Positions 7,812 to 17,349 of a DNA stretch of 50,910 nucleotides are shown here, piece after piece. Numbering within the stretch: position 1 is the first letter of the stretch; each line of letters begins with the position of its first letter. Source of the stretch: Bacteroidota bacterium (GTDB lineage Bacteria; Bacteroidota; Bacteroidia; Palsa-948). The position numbers and the translations under genes were made by a program. Location: the NCBI GenBank assembly GCA_016213435.1, contig JACRAL010000126.1, forward strand, positions 1 through 50,910, in the 5' to 3' direction. The notes beneath the pieces are model-generated. The model was not told where the DNA came from and did no database searches. It saw only the letters and a list, made by a program, of their open reading frames with translations.

Positions 7812-9263
7812 TTACTGTATCCACTTGCTCTCAAACTTGCAGTTTTTGTATTCATCCGAAACATGAATGAAATTGGTAGTTATTCTTTTCTTTATCCATT
7901 TAGTAACTGCCTTCTCTTTTTTTTCTGCAAGCGCCTCTTCCTGTATGCGCTGGTAATCGTCTTTCAGGTTTGCACGATGCGGCTCGGTGCGGCTTTTTAC
8001 ATATAAAACATGAAAAGCAGGTTTGCCATCGCGCGTCTGGGTAGTTGATGAGGCCGAAGGTTCGCCTGTTTTTAAACCGGCAATGGTCAAATTAAGAGTG
8101 GGATCTATCTGGCTGAGCTGATCCATTTCAAATTTGGTAGTGCCTGTGGTAGGATTTACTATCAAGCCGCCATTGTGCTTTGTTTCCTCATCGTCCGAAA
8201 AACGCGAAGCTGCTTCAGTAACCGAGATAGAATCCTTACGGATGAGATCAGCAATGCTGTCGAGAAAGGATTTTGCTTTATTCAAATCATCCGGTGATGG
8301 CTGAGGAATGATAAGAATGTGCCGCACATCAAGCTCTTCTCCCCTCTTGGATTCCACCATGAGAAAGTGATAGCCATAATCCGTTTCAAACACTTCCGAT
8401 ATTTCTTTCTCTTTCATTTTAAATGCCACCGCATCAAACTCCGGAACAAAAGTACCGCGCTGAATATTTAAGTATAACCCGCCTTTTGGGGCAGAACCGG
8501 GATCCATCGAATAAAGAATGGCAGCAGTAGCAAAACTTTTTGTTCCTGCAAGAACCTCCTTGCGGATAGATTCTATTTTTTCTTTGGCATACTTTTTCAA
8601 TTCAGGATTTACTTTCGGATTTCTTACAATGTGCCCTACTTCTATCTCCGCGCTGATGAGCGGAATGCTGTCTTTAGGAATGGCATCAAAAAAAGCTTTT
8701 ATTTCGGAAGGGGAAACGGTTACGCCTTCGGTAATTTTTGCCTGCATCTTCTGCACAAGCAATACATCGCGCAACTCTTCCTTAAACTCTTCTCTGAATT
8801 TCTCTACGCTTTTTCCATAGAATGTTTCAAACGCCTGAACAGAACCAAACTGCGAGATGTAATAACGCAAACGCCTTTCAAGTTCGTCCTGCACCTGTTC
8901 GTCCGTTACCTCCACACTGTCCTTGATTGCCTGCGCCAGAAGGAGCTTCTGAAAAAGCAACTCCTCAAGAATAAAACAACGATCAACAACTCGCTTGGAA
9001 GTCGAATCCATTTTTTGCTGAACAACCTTTGCTTCTAATTCGCTCAGAAGAACGGGATTGCCTCCCACCACTGCGATTACCTGGTCAATTACCTGAGCAG
9101 AAGCCCATCCCCCTCCCTTCCAGAAGGGAAGGAGAAAGAGGAATAAGAAGCCCACCCCAATCCTCCCAAAGACAACCGAAGGTTGCCCGCGGAGCGGGAG
9201 ATGTGCGTATAAGTTCCTCCCCTTTGGGGAGGTTAGGAGGGGCTTGGACTTTTTATTATTCAT
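7812..9263 (-). CDS. SurA-like periplasmic peptidyl-prolyl isomerase with two parvulin domains
   Basis: 483 residues from the ATG at 9263, which overlaps the upstream stop by 8 bases; a TTG at 9272 is an alternative. The body begins AQVIDQVIAVVGGNPVLLSE, a SurA N-terminal chaperone domain. Parvulin 1 (EVGHIVRNP ... YSMDPGSAPKGG ... FETDYGYHFLMVE) and parvulin 2 (VRHILIIPQ ... HNGGLIV ... PAFHVLYV) follow. It would help outer membrane proteins fold in the periplasm. Residues about 8-53 are encoded by a palindromic repeat block, and a hydrophobic stretch inside that block (VGFLFLFLLPF) now serves as the signal peptide core. It is the third gene of a foldase operon. Confidence 0.88.
   Translation of the reverse strand: MNNKKSKPLLTSPKGRNLYAHLPLRGQPSVVFGRIGVGFLFLFLLPFWKGGGWASAQVIDQVIAVVGGNPVLLSELEAKVVQQKMDSTSKRVVDRCFILEELLFQKLLLAQAIKDSVEVTDEQVQDELERRLRYYISQFGSVQAFETFYGKSVEKFREEFKEELRDVLLVQKMQAKITEGVTVSPSEIKAFFDAIPKDSIPLISAEIEVGHIVRNPKVNPELKKYAKEKIESIRKEVLAGTKSFATAAILYSMDPGSAPKGGLYLNIQRGTFVPEFDAVAFKMKEKEISEVFETDYGYHFLMVESKRGEELDVRHILIIPQPSPDDLNKAKSFLDSIADLIRKDSISVTEAASRFSDDEETKHNGGLIVNPTTGTTKFEMDQLSQIDPTLNLTIAGLKTGEPSASSTTQTRDGKPAFHVLYVKSRTEPHRANLKDDYQRIQEEALAEKKEKAVTKWIKKRITTNFIHVSDEYKNCKFESKWIQ
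9103..9246. repeat. Palindromic repeat element inside the surA-like gene (in frame)
   Basis: The block holds CCCTCCCTTCCAGAAGGGAAGG, given here as two arms CCCTCCCTTC / GAAGGGAAGG, then CAACCGAAGGTTG (9173-9185), CCCGCGGAGCGGG and CCTCCCCTTTGGGGAGG (9216-9232). It ends in GGAGGGGCTTGG. About 144 bases, a multiple of three, encode the N-terminal region of the protein. The layout matches the intergenic copies at 5222 and 26592. Confidence 0.85.
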
Positions 9264-10176
9264 ACACTTCAAAGGATTTGGTCTTTAGAGCTTCGTTGTA
9301 AATATCTTCTCTCATTTGTTTTATCAACTCAACTTTGCGCTTGTTCAGGAGGATGCTGTGTATGTTTGTTTTCTCGAACGAAAGAGGAGAAATACTATTC
9401 TTGGTCATAAACCCCTTTATATCCACAAAATAATAATGCGCTGAATCCTGAGTTTCAAGGTGGCGGTTGTTTTGAAGAAATGCTTCTTTATCATAAAGCT
9501 TCATAGGTATCTCTTTCAGCACATCTTCAAACAGAAGCCATGTATTATCGTCCAGGAAAAAATTTTCGGCATATTGATAGCAGTAATTTGCAAGTGCATC
9601 CTTATCTTTTTGAACATCTGAACGATACCATTCTTTCACTTTGTCAACCTTTGGGGCATTTTTTCTGACCTTAACGTAAACCACTTTAATGATATTGTCT
9701 TTCAACTCAAAATTACTTTTATTTTCTTCATAGTATTTCTGAATCTCCTCATCGCTTACAAGCGTATCCAACTTTTGCTTTACAAGTTCGCTTTCGTATT
9801 CATACGTGATCAATGACTTGCGGTAATCTTCCACCCTCTTTTCAAAATCCTTCTTTTCATCGGTAAGATTTTTTTCCGCCTGCTGCAGCAAAAGTGTTTC
9901 CCGCACCCAATTATTAATGTATTTGCGAACAACTTCAGCGCTATCCTTTTTATCCATGTCTTTCGAAAAAAGGTCTTTCAGAACAGAAGAATAGAGATAC
10001 GCATCGCCCACCCTTGCTACAGCTTTCTCATTTTGTTTTTGAGAGAACTTGCTTCCGCAGGAAGAACAAACAACAAGTAGGCAGTAGGCAGAAAGCAGTA
10101 GGCAGAAAAACAAATTAGCAATGGAGAATAAATAATTAATGTTTCTCAATCTCCAATTCGTTTTTTGCTGATTCAC
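9256..10176 (-). CDS. SurA/PpiC-related periplasmic protein without an obvious parvulin domain
   Basis: 306 residues from a GTG at 10176 that overlaps the previous gene's stop. The hydrophobic N-terminus ends in a possible lipobox (LLVVCSSC). The rest resembles the helical SurA_N-type chaperone part (AVARVGDAYLYSSVLKDLF..., YINNWVRETLLLQQAEKNL). It lacks a clear parvulin core, so it may act as a chaperone only. It lies between two parvulin-containing genes, consistent with a shared role in outer membrane protein assembly. The hydrophobic core of the signal (FFCLLLSAYCLL) is encoded by a short direct repeat at 10076-10110. Confidence 0.75.
   Translation of the reverse strand: MNQQKTNWRLRNINYLFSIANLFFCLLLSAYCLLVVCSSCGSKFSQKQNEKAVARVGDAYLYSSVLKDLFSKDMDKKDSAEVVRKYINNWVRETLLLQQAEKNLTDEKKDFEKRVEDYRKSLITYEYESELVKQKLDTLVSDEEIQKYYEENKSNFELKDNIIKVVYVKVRKNAPKVDKVKEWYRSDVQKDKDALANYCYQYAENFFLDDNTWLLFEDVLKEIPMKLYDKEAFLQNNRHLETQDSAHYYFVDIKGFMTKNSISPLSFEKTNIHSILLNKRKVELIKQMREDIYNEALKTKSFEVYE
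10076..10110. repeat. Short direct repeat GCAGTAGGCAG inside a signal peptide
   Basis: AGTAGGCAGTAGGCAG, AAAGCAGTAGGCAG: about three copies of a GCAGTAGGCA unit, encoding residues 23-34 of the foldase protein, its signal hydrophobic core. A single CAGTAGGCA-like copy also lies at about 17262. Confidence 0.8.
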
Positions 10177-12281
10177 TGAATTGAATCTAATACCTTCTTA
10201 TCTATCGTAACAGGATATTTCTGTTTCAGAGAATCAATCCAGTTTTTTTCAAGCCATGTTTGATATTCGCTTGTAACAAGTCCGCGGGCTTCCATGTATG
10301 TTTTGGGAGTGGGTTTCACTATCTTGCGGATGTTGGCGAATACAACTTTATTTTTCACCGTTTCGTTTACAGTCGTTCCGGGATTCCATCCTGTTTTATC
10401 AAGCATGGCATTATCTCCTTTTAAAAAGGTCTTGCTCTCGATGGATACGTTAATCACAGTATCCTTATTCAGCGCAGACAGGATTTCTTTGTCGCTCTTG
10501 TTTCCTTTAATCATCTTTCTCACCTTATCTGCATTTTTTTCATCCCTGCATGTGTAAACAGACGCATCCAGACGATCTTCCCACATAAAATGATTTTTGT
10601 TTTTTTCATAATACTCTTTTGCGCCTGAAGTATCTTTAATTGCTTTTGACCAAACTTTCTGATCTGTCAGATTAAAAAGAAGAATTCCGTCTCTGTATTC
10701 ATCCATCAGTGTTTTAAACTCCGGAAAATCCTGTTCAAGATGAGTTTCCTTTGTAGCAAGCAATGTCTCTTCTGTAAATTGCTTGTAACTCGAGTTTATG
10801 ATTTTGGAGGCATTTTTCTGCCCGCCTCCACGTTGATTTTTTTCCATGTGTTTTGCAAAACCCTGCTGGGTATAAGGATTTCCAAGAACCCAAAACATCG
10901 GCTTAGTCATGGAAGATGCTTTTTCCGCTTTCCATTTTCCTGTAAACAACGTGGAATCAACCGCTTTATAAAACTCATTGCGCGCTTTTATATCTTCCTT
11001 AAAAGCATATTGTGTTTTCAGTTTTGAAAGAAGCATTTCTTTCGCCACACTGCTTCGTGTATCTTTCTGAACCTTTACCTTCAAGTCCGATTTAAGAGAA
11101 TCAAACGGAGGCAAGCCCCTTTCTCCAAGACGCTTGATGATATGCCAACCGAAACGTGTTTTTACCGGATCTGAGATGAAACCGTTATCCTTCAGCGAAA
11201 ATGCAGCATCTTTGAATTCATTCGGATAGTTGGATGAAAACGCAACCCATCCTATATCTCCGCCTTTCTTGATGGTTTCTTTGTGGTCAGAATATCTTTT
11301 AACGAGATCCTCAAAAGGCTGCCCTTTCTTTAAAGACATTGAAATAGAATCTATTTTCATTTTCATTTTCACTGAATCTTCATGCGACATGTTTTTTCTA
11401 AACAGAAGCATGACATGAGCAAGATGCAATTCCTTGTGCTGGCGTTTGTCGGTAACAACAATAAGATGATAACCCATTGCGGTGCGAACCGGGCCATAGA
11501 CTTCTCCCTGTTTTGCTTTGTATGCTGCGTTTTCATACTCATAAGGATATCCCATTCCGGCTAATCCGGTGAGATAACCCAAATCTCCGCCTGATGATTT
11601 TGAAGCGTGTTCTGAAACTGCTTTTGCAACAGAAACAAAGTCATGTCCTTTCAGTTTAAACATGGCTCTGAGAGGATTCAATTTATTGAACGCAGCAAGT
11701 GTATCGGCAGGAGGTGATAATTTGGAAATTTTCAGATTAGCTTTAACCATTGCCTCGTATTTTTTAAATGCGGCAGGATTTCCTTTTCCGGCAAGAAAAT
11801 CTCTAATGATAGACATTCTGGTGTAAGCATCCATCGTATCCTGATCAGAAGCACCTGCATCAACTTTTACAAGAATGTGGCTGGTGCGGACATCCCACTG
11901 CATGCGGTCGTATGCTTCCTTGACAAGATTATCTATCGCATCTTTTTCCGTAAGATAAGGAGCAGAAAGTGTTTTGCGATATCCTGTCAATTCATCCTTA
12001 AATGCCTTGGTGGTGTCTATTCCCATTTCTCTCGCCTCTTTCACTTTCAGGCGGAACACGGTATATAAATTCAAATATTCTTCGAGCGCCTTTTTGTCGA
12101 GAGTACTTTCTTTGGAGTTATTTTTTTTGTAAACGCTAACAAACTCCCCAACAGTTATTTTATCATTTCCTATGGTCATTAATAAAGCATCGTTGTTGCG
12201 AGTCTGAGCAAGAACAAGTGAGGATACAGTCCCGATAGTTATCGGAATTATGATAAATAAAGAGAAAATTTTGTTTTTCAT
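10173..12281 (-). CDS. Periplasmic peptidyl-prolyl isomerase (PpiC/SurA type, two parvulin domains)
   Basis: 702 residues with a signal peptide ending SSLVLAQ. Two parvulin cores are visible: TSHILVKVD ... SGGDLGYLTGLAGMGYP ... MGYHLIVVTD, and LAHVMLLFR ... IKKGGDIGWVAFSS ... FGWHIIKRLG. A long C-terminal region of about 300 residues has no recognised domain. Such proteins assist folding of exported and outer membrane proteins. It is the first gene of the foldase operon and overlaps the next by 4 bases. A -7-like TAAATTTG lies at 12314-12321 upstream. Residues about 11-18 are encoded by a CCGATAACTATCGGGA palindrome, again within the signal peptide. Confidence 0.88.
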   Translation of the reverse strand: MKNKIFSLFIIIPITIGTVSSLVLAQTRNNDALLMTIGNDKITVGEFVSVYKKNNSKESTLDKKALEEYLNLYTVFRLKVKEAREMGIDTTKAFKDELTGYRKTLSAPYLTEKDAIDNLVKEAYDRMQWDVRTSHILVKVDAGASDQDTMDAYTRMSIIRDFLAGKGNPAAFKKYEAMVKANLKISKLSPPADTLAAFNKLNPLRAMFKLKGHDFVSVAKAVSEHASKSSGGDLGYLTGLAGMGYPYEYENAAYKAKQGEVYGPVRTAMGYHLIVVTDKRQHKELHLAHVMLLFRKNMSHEDSVKMKMKIDSISMSLKKGQPFEDLVKRYSDHKETIKKGGDIGWVAFSSNYPNEFKDAAFSLKDNGFISDPVKTRFGWHIIKRLGERGLPPFDSLKSDLKVKVQKDTRSSVAKEMLLSKLKTQYAFKEDIKARNEFYKAVDSTLFTGKWKAEKASSMTKPMFWVLGNPYTQQGFAKHMEKNQRGGGQKNASKIINSSYKQFTEETLLATKETHLEQDFPEFKTLMDEYRDGILLFNLTDQKVWSKAIKDTSGAKEYYEKNKNHFMWEDRLDASVYTCRDEKNADKVRKMIKGNKSDKEILSALNKDTVINVSIESKTFLKGDNAMLDKTGWNPGTTVNETVKNKVVFANIRKIVKPTPKTYMEARGLVTSEYQTWLEKNWIDSLKQKYPVTIDKKVLDSIQ
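12229..12247. repeat. CCGATAGTTATCGG palindrome in a signal peptide
   Basis: TCCCGATAGTTATCGGAA is a 14-bp perfect palindrome (CCGATAGTTATCGG apart from its centre) matching the intergenic copy at 5231-5246. It is translated as part of the signal peptide (IIPITIGTV). Confidence 0.8.
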
Positions 12282-12370
12282 GAGAAATATTTTAATAGTT
12301 CATTTACGAGTGGCAAATTTAATATTCTTTTTATAACTTCGTTTGTTAAAAAAACTTAAATGGAAGCCTC

Positions 12371-15300
12371 ATGCGACTCATCTTTTCTATATTTGCTGCC
12401 ATGTTTCCCTCAAGCAATAAACACGCTCGCACTTTAACCCTTTTTATTCTTGCGTTATTTCATTTTTGCAATCCTGCATTCTCCCAATCTGTCAAATCCC
12501 GCGCACGCAGCGATAACCATCCTCAAAAAAAAGGAACTACTGTTTTTACAGGAGAAAAAGGACTTTACCCAATTTATAATTATTCTACAAAAACATACAG
12601 TGCTCTTCCTCAAAACTGGGCAATCGTTCAGGATAAAAGAGGCGTAATGTATTTTGGAAATAACGATGGCGTTCTTGAATACGATGGCGTTTCATGGAGG
12701 ACGATTAAAGTTTCCAACGAAACTAATATCCGATCTCTCGCAATAGATGACAAAGGAAAAATCTATGTTGGAGCAGAAGGAGAATTTGGTTACCTCAAAC
12801 CGGATTCATCCGGCAATATGCGCTACATCTCCATGCTTCCCCTTTTAGAAAAGAAAGATCGGGGGGTTTCACATGTATGGAGCACACAGATAACCAAGCA
12901 AGGAATATTTTTCCAATCAGATAATAAGATCTTCCGGTGGGACGGAAAAAAAATGAAAGTATGGAACGCGGAAAAATCATTTCACCGGATTTTTAAAGTG
13001 TACGATCATCTCTTTGTGAGGCAGCGTGAAATAGGACTCATGGAAATTGTGGGCGATGATATTGTAGCGCTGAAAGGAGGAGAAGAGTTTTCAGAAGAAG
13101 GTATTTATGCCATGATTCCTTTCTTGAAAAATCCGAAAGACCATTCATCGCAAGATGTTTTATTGTGCACAAGAAAGAAAGGTTTATATATCATGAAACA
13201 GGTGCCCAAAGGGAACCTTTTGAAGGGAGAGTCGTCTTTTCTGCTGGAACATTTTCGCACTCAGATTGATTCCTTCCTGCTCAAGAACATCAGCTATCAC
13301 CTGCTGAAAACTGATGCAGGATATTCAATTGCAACGATCACAAAAGGATCTGTCATTGTTGATTCAGAAGGAACTCTTGTAAACTTTTTAAATAAAGATG
13401 TAGGGCTGCAGGATGAAACAATTTATTCACAATATATTGATGCGTCCGGAAACATGTGGCTGGCGCTCAGCAACGGCATTGCCAGAGTGGCTATCAATTC
13501 GCCCATCACCTATTTTTCCGGCAAGAACGGACCAGGCGGAACCGTTCAGTCAATTGTAAGGCATAATAACAAGATCTATGTTTCCACAGAACAGGGAGTT
13601 TGTATGTTGCACACAGGCACTGTAACCAATGAAAGTAATCCTACAACTGCTTCGTTCGAAAAAATACCTTCCATCAACGAACAGTGCTGGGATCTGCTTT
13701 CTTTCAAAAGCGGCAATTACTCCTCGCTTCTTGTTGCCTCCAATGGATATATATATTCTATCAATTCAGAAAATAATGTTTCAGCACTCTTTCCTTACGG
13801 TCCATGGACAATGTACCGATCCAAATTTGATTCCTCTCGAATCTATTTAGGCAACGACAACGGCTTTGCCTCCATCTATTGGGATGGCAAAAAATGGAAT
13901 GACGAAGGAAGCATTCCTGAAATCAAGGAAAGTATTCGCTCTATAAGAGAAGATAAAAGCGGAGTTGTCTGGATGGGTTATAATGGTGTAATCAGGCTCG
14001 TTTTTAATAACAGCTCAAAAGGAATACGTAAAAACAGCGATAGTAAATCCTACTCCTATGCGAAGTACGACACCGCATCGGGATTACCAAGCGGAATTGT
14101 TGGGCTCGAAAATTTTTCCGATAAAATCCTTTTTCTAACAGAAAAGGGATTTTATAAATTCTCAACAAATGATTTTTCTCCGGATACGTCTTTCGGCAAC
14201 CGACTTGCTGACGGCTCCCATAAAATTCACCGCATCTCAAAAGATGATCAATCTGAAAATATTTGGCTCGAAACCTATCTTCCGAAAAAAAATAAATTTG
14301 AATTTGGCTTTCTGGAAAAAGAAAAGAACGAAACTTACTCATGGAACACTACTGATTTCCTTCCTTATTCGAATGAAATCATTAATGCGATTTATAACGA
14401 TGACAATGGCATCACATGGTTTGGCGGAGCTGCGGGGCTGTTCCGTCACGATGCAACTGTGAACGGCAGCCACAATCAAACAAGTTCTATTATCCGCAGA
14501 GTAACAACCGCAAATGACGACACTCTTTTCAACGGAACTTTTTTTGATTCCTCCGAAGTAAGTTCACTGATTCAAAACCCATCGCTCCAATCTGTCATCT
14601 CCTATTCGAATAATTCTGTCCTTTTCGAATTTTCTACCCTCGATTTCATCAATGAAGAAGCCGAACAGTATCAATATTACCTTGAGGGATTTGACAACGG
14701 CAAGAACAGCTGGAAGCACGAAACAAAAGCCGTGTACACAAACCTTCCGGAAGGAACCTACACCTTTCATGTAAAAGGAAAAAATGTTTTCAACGAGGAA
14801 AGCAAAGAAGCAGTTTATACCTTCACGATTCTTCCGCCCTGGTACAGAACGTGGTGGGCCTATGTGCTGTATGTGCTTTTCTCAGCAGGATTTATTTGGG
14901 GTGTGGTTACTTTTTTCACACGCGGATTAAAACGCATCATCCTTGAGCGCACCGCAGAAGTTGTAAAACAAAAAGAAGAGATCGAATACAAAAACCGCGA
15001 TATCACAGACAGCATCAACTACGCGAAACGAATTCAGGAAGCCATCCTGCCTCCAAAAGAACTGATGCGCAGCAGGTTTCCGGAAAGTTTTATCCTTTAC
15101 AGGCCCAAAGATATTGTTGCAGGAGATTTTTACTGGTTTGCAGAAAAAGACGGAAGATTCATTGTAGCTGCCTGCGATTGCACGGGTCACGGTGTACCCG
15201 GGGCGTTTATGTCGCTCATTGGCTATTCTCTTCTTAATGAAGTATTGCTTGAAAAAGCATTCACGCATCCCGGAAACGCGCTCGACTCCATGAGAAAAGG

Positions 15301-15769
15301 AATTATAAAATCGCTGGGGCAAACAGGACAGGAAGGAGAGCAAAAAGACGGCATGGACATGTCGCTGGTAAGTTTGGAAGTAATGCTGGATGGTAAAAAA
15401 ATGAACGTTAAACTTTCTTATGCCGGTGCTAACAATGCCTTATACATTTTACGAAAAGGTGCATTAATTGAGATCAACGCAGATAAAATGCCGATTGGAA
15501 TTTATCTCGGCACCGAAAAGCCATTTACAAACAACGAAATGCTTCTTGAAGCAGGCGATACTATTTATCTGTTCTCGGATGGATATGCCGACCAGTTTGG
15601 CGGGGAGAAAGGAAAAAAATTCACCAAGAAAAGATTTAAAGACCTTTTAATTTCCCTGCAATCTGTGCCGATGAACAAACACAAGGTTATTCTGGAAACC
15701 ACCATGGACGAATGGCTGGGTGATCAGCAGCAGATTGATGATGTGCTGGTGATTGGAATAAGAGTGTAA
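12371..15769 (+). CDS. Propeller sensor with Y_Y_Y domain and SpoIIE-type phosphatase output
   Basis: 1132 residues: signal peptide (to about residue 39), a long beta-propeller region of two-component-regulator type (NWAIVQDKRGVMYFGNNDGVLEYDG, repeated), and a Y_Y_Y domain (about 740-820). A transmembrane helix follows at about 828-850 (WWAYVLYVLFSAGFIWGVV). Next is a coiled coil (ERTAEVVKQKEEIEYKNRDI), then a PP2C/SpoIIE phosphatase from about 890. Metal-binding aspartates sit in KDIVAGDFYW and CDCTGHGVPGAFMS, and a late DD in QQIDDVLV. It probably reads an extracellular cue and dephosphorylates an anti-anti-sigma type target. No partner gene lies nearby. It is divergent from the foldase operon. 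Confidence 0.88.
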   Translation: MRLIFSIFAAMFPSSNKHARTLTLFILALFHFCNPAFSQSVKSRARSDNHPQKKGTTVFTGEKGLYPIYNYSTKTYSALPQNWAIVQDKRGVMYFGNNDGVLEYDGVSWRTIKVSNETNIRSLAIDDKGKIYVGAEGEFGYLKPDSSGNMRYISMLPLLEKKDRGVSHVWSTQITKQGIFFQSDNKIFRWDGKKMKVWNAEKSFHRIFKVYDHLFVRQREIGLMEIVGDDIVALKGGEEFSEEGIYAMIPFLKNPKDHSSQDVLLCTRKKGLYIMKQVPKGNLLKGESSFLLEHFRTQIDSFLLKNISYHLLKTDAGYSIATITKGSVIVDSEGTLVNFLNKDVGLQDETIYSQYIDASGNMWLALSNGIARVAINSPITYFSGKNGPGGTVQSIVRHNNKIYVSTEQGVCMLHTGTVTNESNPTTASFEKIPSINEQCWDLLSFKSGNYSSLLVASNGYIYSINSENNVSALFPYGPWTMYRSKFDSSRIYLGNDNGFASIYWDGKKWNDEGSIPEIKESIRSIREDKSGVVWMGYNGVIRLVFNNSSKGIRKNSDSKSYSYAKYDTASGLPSGIVGLENFSDKILFLTEKGFYKFSTNDFSPDTSFGNRLADGSHKIHRISKDDQSENIWLETYLPKKNKFEFGFLEKEKNETYSWNTTDFLPYSNEIINAIYNDDNGITWFGGAAGLFRHDATVNGSHNQTSSIIRRVTTANDDTLFNGTFFDSSEVSSLIQNPSLQSVISYSNNSVLFEFSTLDFINEEAEQYQYYLEGFDNGKNSWKHETKAVYTNLPEGTYTFHVKGKNVFNEESKEAVYTFTILPPWYRTWWAYVLYVLFSAGFIWGVVTFFTRGLKRIILERTAEVVKQKEEIEYKNRDITDSINYAKRIQEAILPPKELMRSRFPESFILYRPKDIVAGDFYWFAEKDGRFIVAACDCTGHGVPGAFMSLIGYSLLNEVLLEKAFTHPGNALDSMRKGIIKSLGQTGQEGEQKDGMDMSLVSLEVMLDGKKMNVKLSYAGANNALYILRKGALIEINADKMPIGIYLGTEKPFTNNEMLLEAGDTIYLFSDGYADQFGGEKGKKFTKKRFKDLLISLQSVPMNKHKVILETTMDEWLGDQQQIDDVLVIGIRV

Positions 15770-15816
15770 TTTACTTTACTTATAGCGTTAATAATTAAAA
15801 AATTAATAGATTTTAC

Positions 15817-16005
15817 TAAATTAATATAGTAATTAACTTGACTATTAAAGCTATTGTGTTATCTATTCAATATGATCTATTATCTATTCAAGTAATTTAA
15901 TTATCTATTAAAGAAAAAATATATTCTATTAAAGTAAATAACTTATCTATTCAAGCAATTATATTATCTATTAAAGTAATTACAATAAACGATAAAGCTA
16001 TTTTA
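15817..16005. repeat. Array of exactly 21-bp phased AT-rich repeats
   Basis: Seven clear copies of TTATCTATTMAAGTAATT plus three variable bases start at 15838, 15859, 15880, 15901, 15922, 15943 and 15964. A degenerate copy lies on each side (15817, 15985). The strict 21-bp period, two helical turns, places every copy on the same DNA face. The array fills most of the 306-base gap between the SpoIIE-type gene and the HTH gene and ends about 35 bases before a TATATTTG -7-like element. There are no spacers, so it is not a CRISPR array. Confidence 0.92.
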
Positions 16006-16039
16006 ATGACTAATTTTAAATTTTTCAGTATTAATTCTC

Positions 16040-16047
16040 TATATTTG
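16040..16047 (+). promoter_or_regulatory. Possible -7 element for the HTH gene
   Basis: TATATTTG fits the Bacteroidota TAnnTTTG -7 consensus, 29 bases before the ATG. The -33 position shows only TTTT-like sequence, so the promoter is weakly supported and might depend on an activator bound to the upstream repeat array. Confidence 0.4.
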
Positions 16048-16075
16048 CTGCATAATCAAACAAAAACAACACGCC

Positions 16076-16399
16076 ATGGAGGAAATACATTGCGGGCGGA
16101 TGATCCGCTATAAAATGTACGAGCGCGGCATGCGTCCGCCAAAATTTGCTAAAGAACTGGGCAAACACCCTAAATACATCAGCGTGATTTTCAGGCGGAA
16201 GCATTTGCATACTAGCCTTCTTCTCAAGATCTGCAAAATATTGGATTACGATTTTTTTCAGCACTATGCCAAAGTGAATGTTAAGGACTTTGATGCGCTG
16301 AAAAAAAAGCTGGAGGAACTGGAAAAAGAAATGGCAATCATGAAACGCGAAAACGCGCTGCTGGTTCAGGCGAACAACTGGCTGAGCAAGGGGAAGTGA
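16076..16399 (+). CDS. Small HTH (XRE-like) protein with C-terminal coiled coil
   Basis: 107 residues. Residues about 8-65 form a helix-turn-helix of a type common in Bacteroidota (GRMIRYKMYERGMRPPKFAK, then KYISVIFRRKHLHTSLLLKI, CKILDYDFFQHY). The remainder is a heptad-rich coiled coil (DALKKKLEELEKEMAIMKRE) that should allow dimerisation. It probably binds DNA. The phased 21-bp array immediately upstream is an attractive candidate operator, but this is inference. It is followed at 96 bases by a lipoprotein gene on the same strand. Confidence 0.75.
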   Translation: MEEIHCGRMIRYKMYERGMRPPKFAKELGKHPKYISVIFRRKHLHTSLLLKICKILDYDFFQHYAKVNVKDFDALKKKLEELEKEMAIMKRENALLVQANNWLSKGK

Positions 16400-16495
16400 A
16401 ATGATTTTGTAAATTTACCTTCATGCAAAAAGTATTTGCAAGCGAATTGCACAAAACTAAAAACCATATAATCTTATTATAAAAAAAACATAAAA

Positions 16496-17227
16496 ATGGA
16501 TTTAAGCAAAAAGATATTATTCCTTGTGATGATAATTTTAATATTTAATTATTCCTGCAAGAAAAAAGATTCTGAACCACAGACACCACAAACGCCAACA
16601 CCAACAAATAATACGATATTAAGTTTGAAATTTAATAATGAGATATCGGACTCAAGTGGAAATAAAAATATAATGACTGGAAACAATATTACTTATACAA
16701 AAGATTCGTTAGGCAACATTAAAGGATCTGCGTATTTTGATGGTGTAACTTCATCTATTACAAGTGCAGACAATGATTTATATGATTTAAAATCTTCCTT
16801 CACATTTAGTATATGGATTAAACCGGAAACAAATAGTGCATATTTAATTCAGAAGCAAATGGATATTAATGGCGGAGGTCCTTATAGTTTTGATTATTGG
16901 GGAGGTAAACCTAGAATTGTATTATACTTTAATTCTTCTGATTATTTTTTACTCGAAGGAAACACACCTATCGTTGCTAATAAATGGCAATATTTAGCAG
17001 CTACTTGGGACGGAAATTCAGTTAAGATATATGTAGATGGAAAATTAGATAAAGATTCTGTGTTAACCGGTAAAACTATATTAAATTCATCAAAACCTAT
17101 CGGAATTGGTCTTTATCAATGGAATCCTACAGGTTGTAGATTTCAAGGAGCTATGGATAATTTAGAAATTTATAAAATTGCTTTATCTAAAGAAGCTATA
17201 GCATCAAAATACAATACATACAAATAA
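16496..17227 (+). CDS. LamG/concanavalin-like lipoprotein
   Basis: 243 residues. It has a lipoprotein signal (MDLSKKILFLVMIILIFNYSC), a proline/threonine-rich linker (QTPQTPTPTN), and then a LamG-type jelly roll of about 200 residues. Diagnostic segments are GSAYFDGVTSSI, SFTFSIWIKPE, KWQYLAATWDGNSVKIYVDG and GAMDNLEIYKIAL. It probably binds carbohydrate or protein ligands on the cell surface. The gene is more AT-rich than its neighbours, which may indicate transfer. Confidence 0.85.
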   Translation: MDLSKKILFLVMIILIFNYSCKKKDSEPQTPQTPTPTNNTILSLKFNNEISDSSGNKNIMTGNNITYTKDSLGNIKGSAYFDGVTSSITSADNDLYDLKSSFTFSIWIKPETNSAYLIQKQMDINGGGPYSFDYWGGKPRIVLYFNSSDYFLLEGNTPIVANKWQYLAATWDGNSVKIYVDGKLDKDSVLTGKTILNSSKPIGIGLYQWNPTGCRFQGAMDNLEIYKIALSKEAIASKYNTYK

Positions 17228-17349
17228 AAATCATTTAGAAATTCTAATCCAAAGAAGTCGCAGTAGGCAAAGGTCATCCTTCGCGCATCACCTCCCCAAC
17301 AAAAACACAGTAGGCTGTTTATCAATCTTAGGCAACTCTCTCAGTAATC

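Noticed and set aside
15817-16005. CRISPR array or replication origin iterons
   Set aside because: No spacers exist, so CRISPR is excluded. For an origin there is no DnaA box cluster, replication initiator or GC-skew evidence that I can point to; an operator array fits better.
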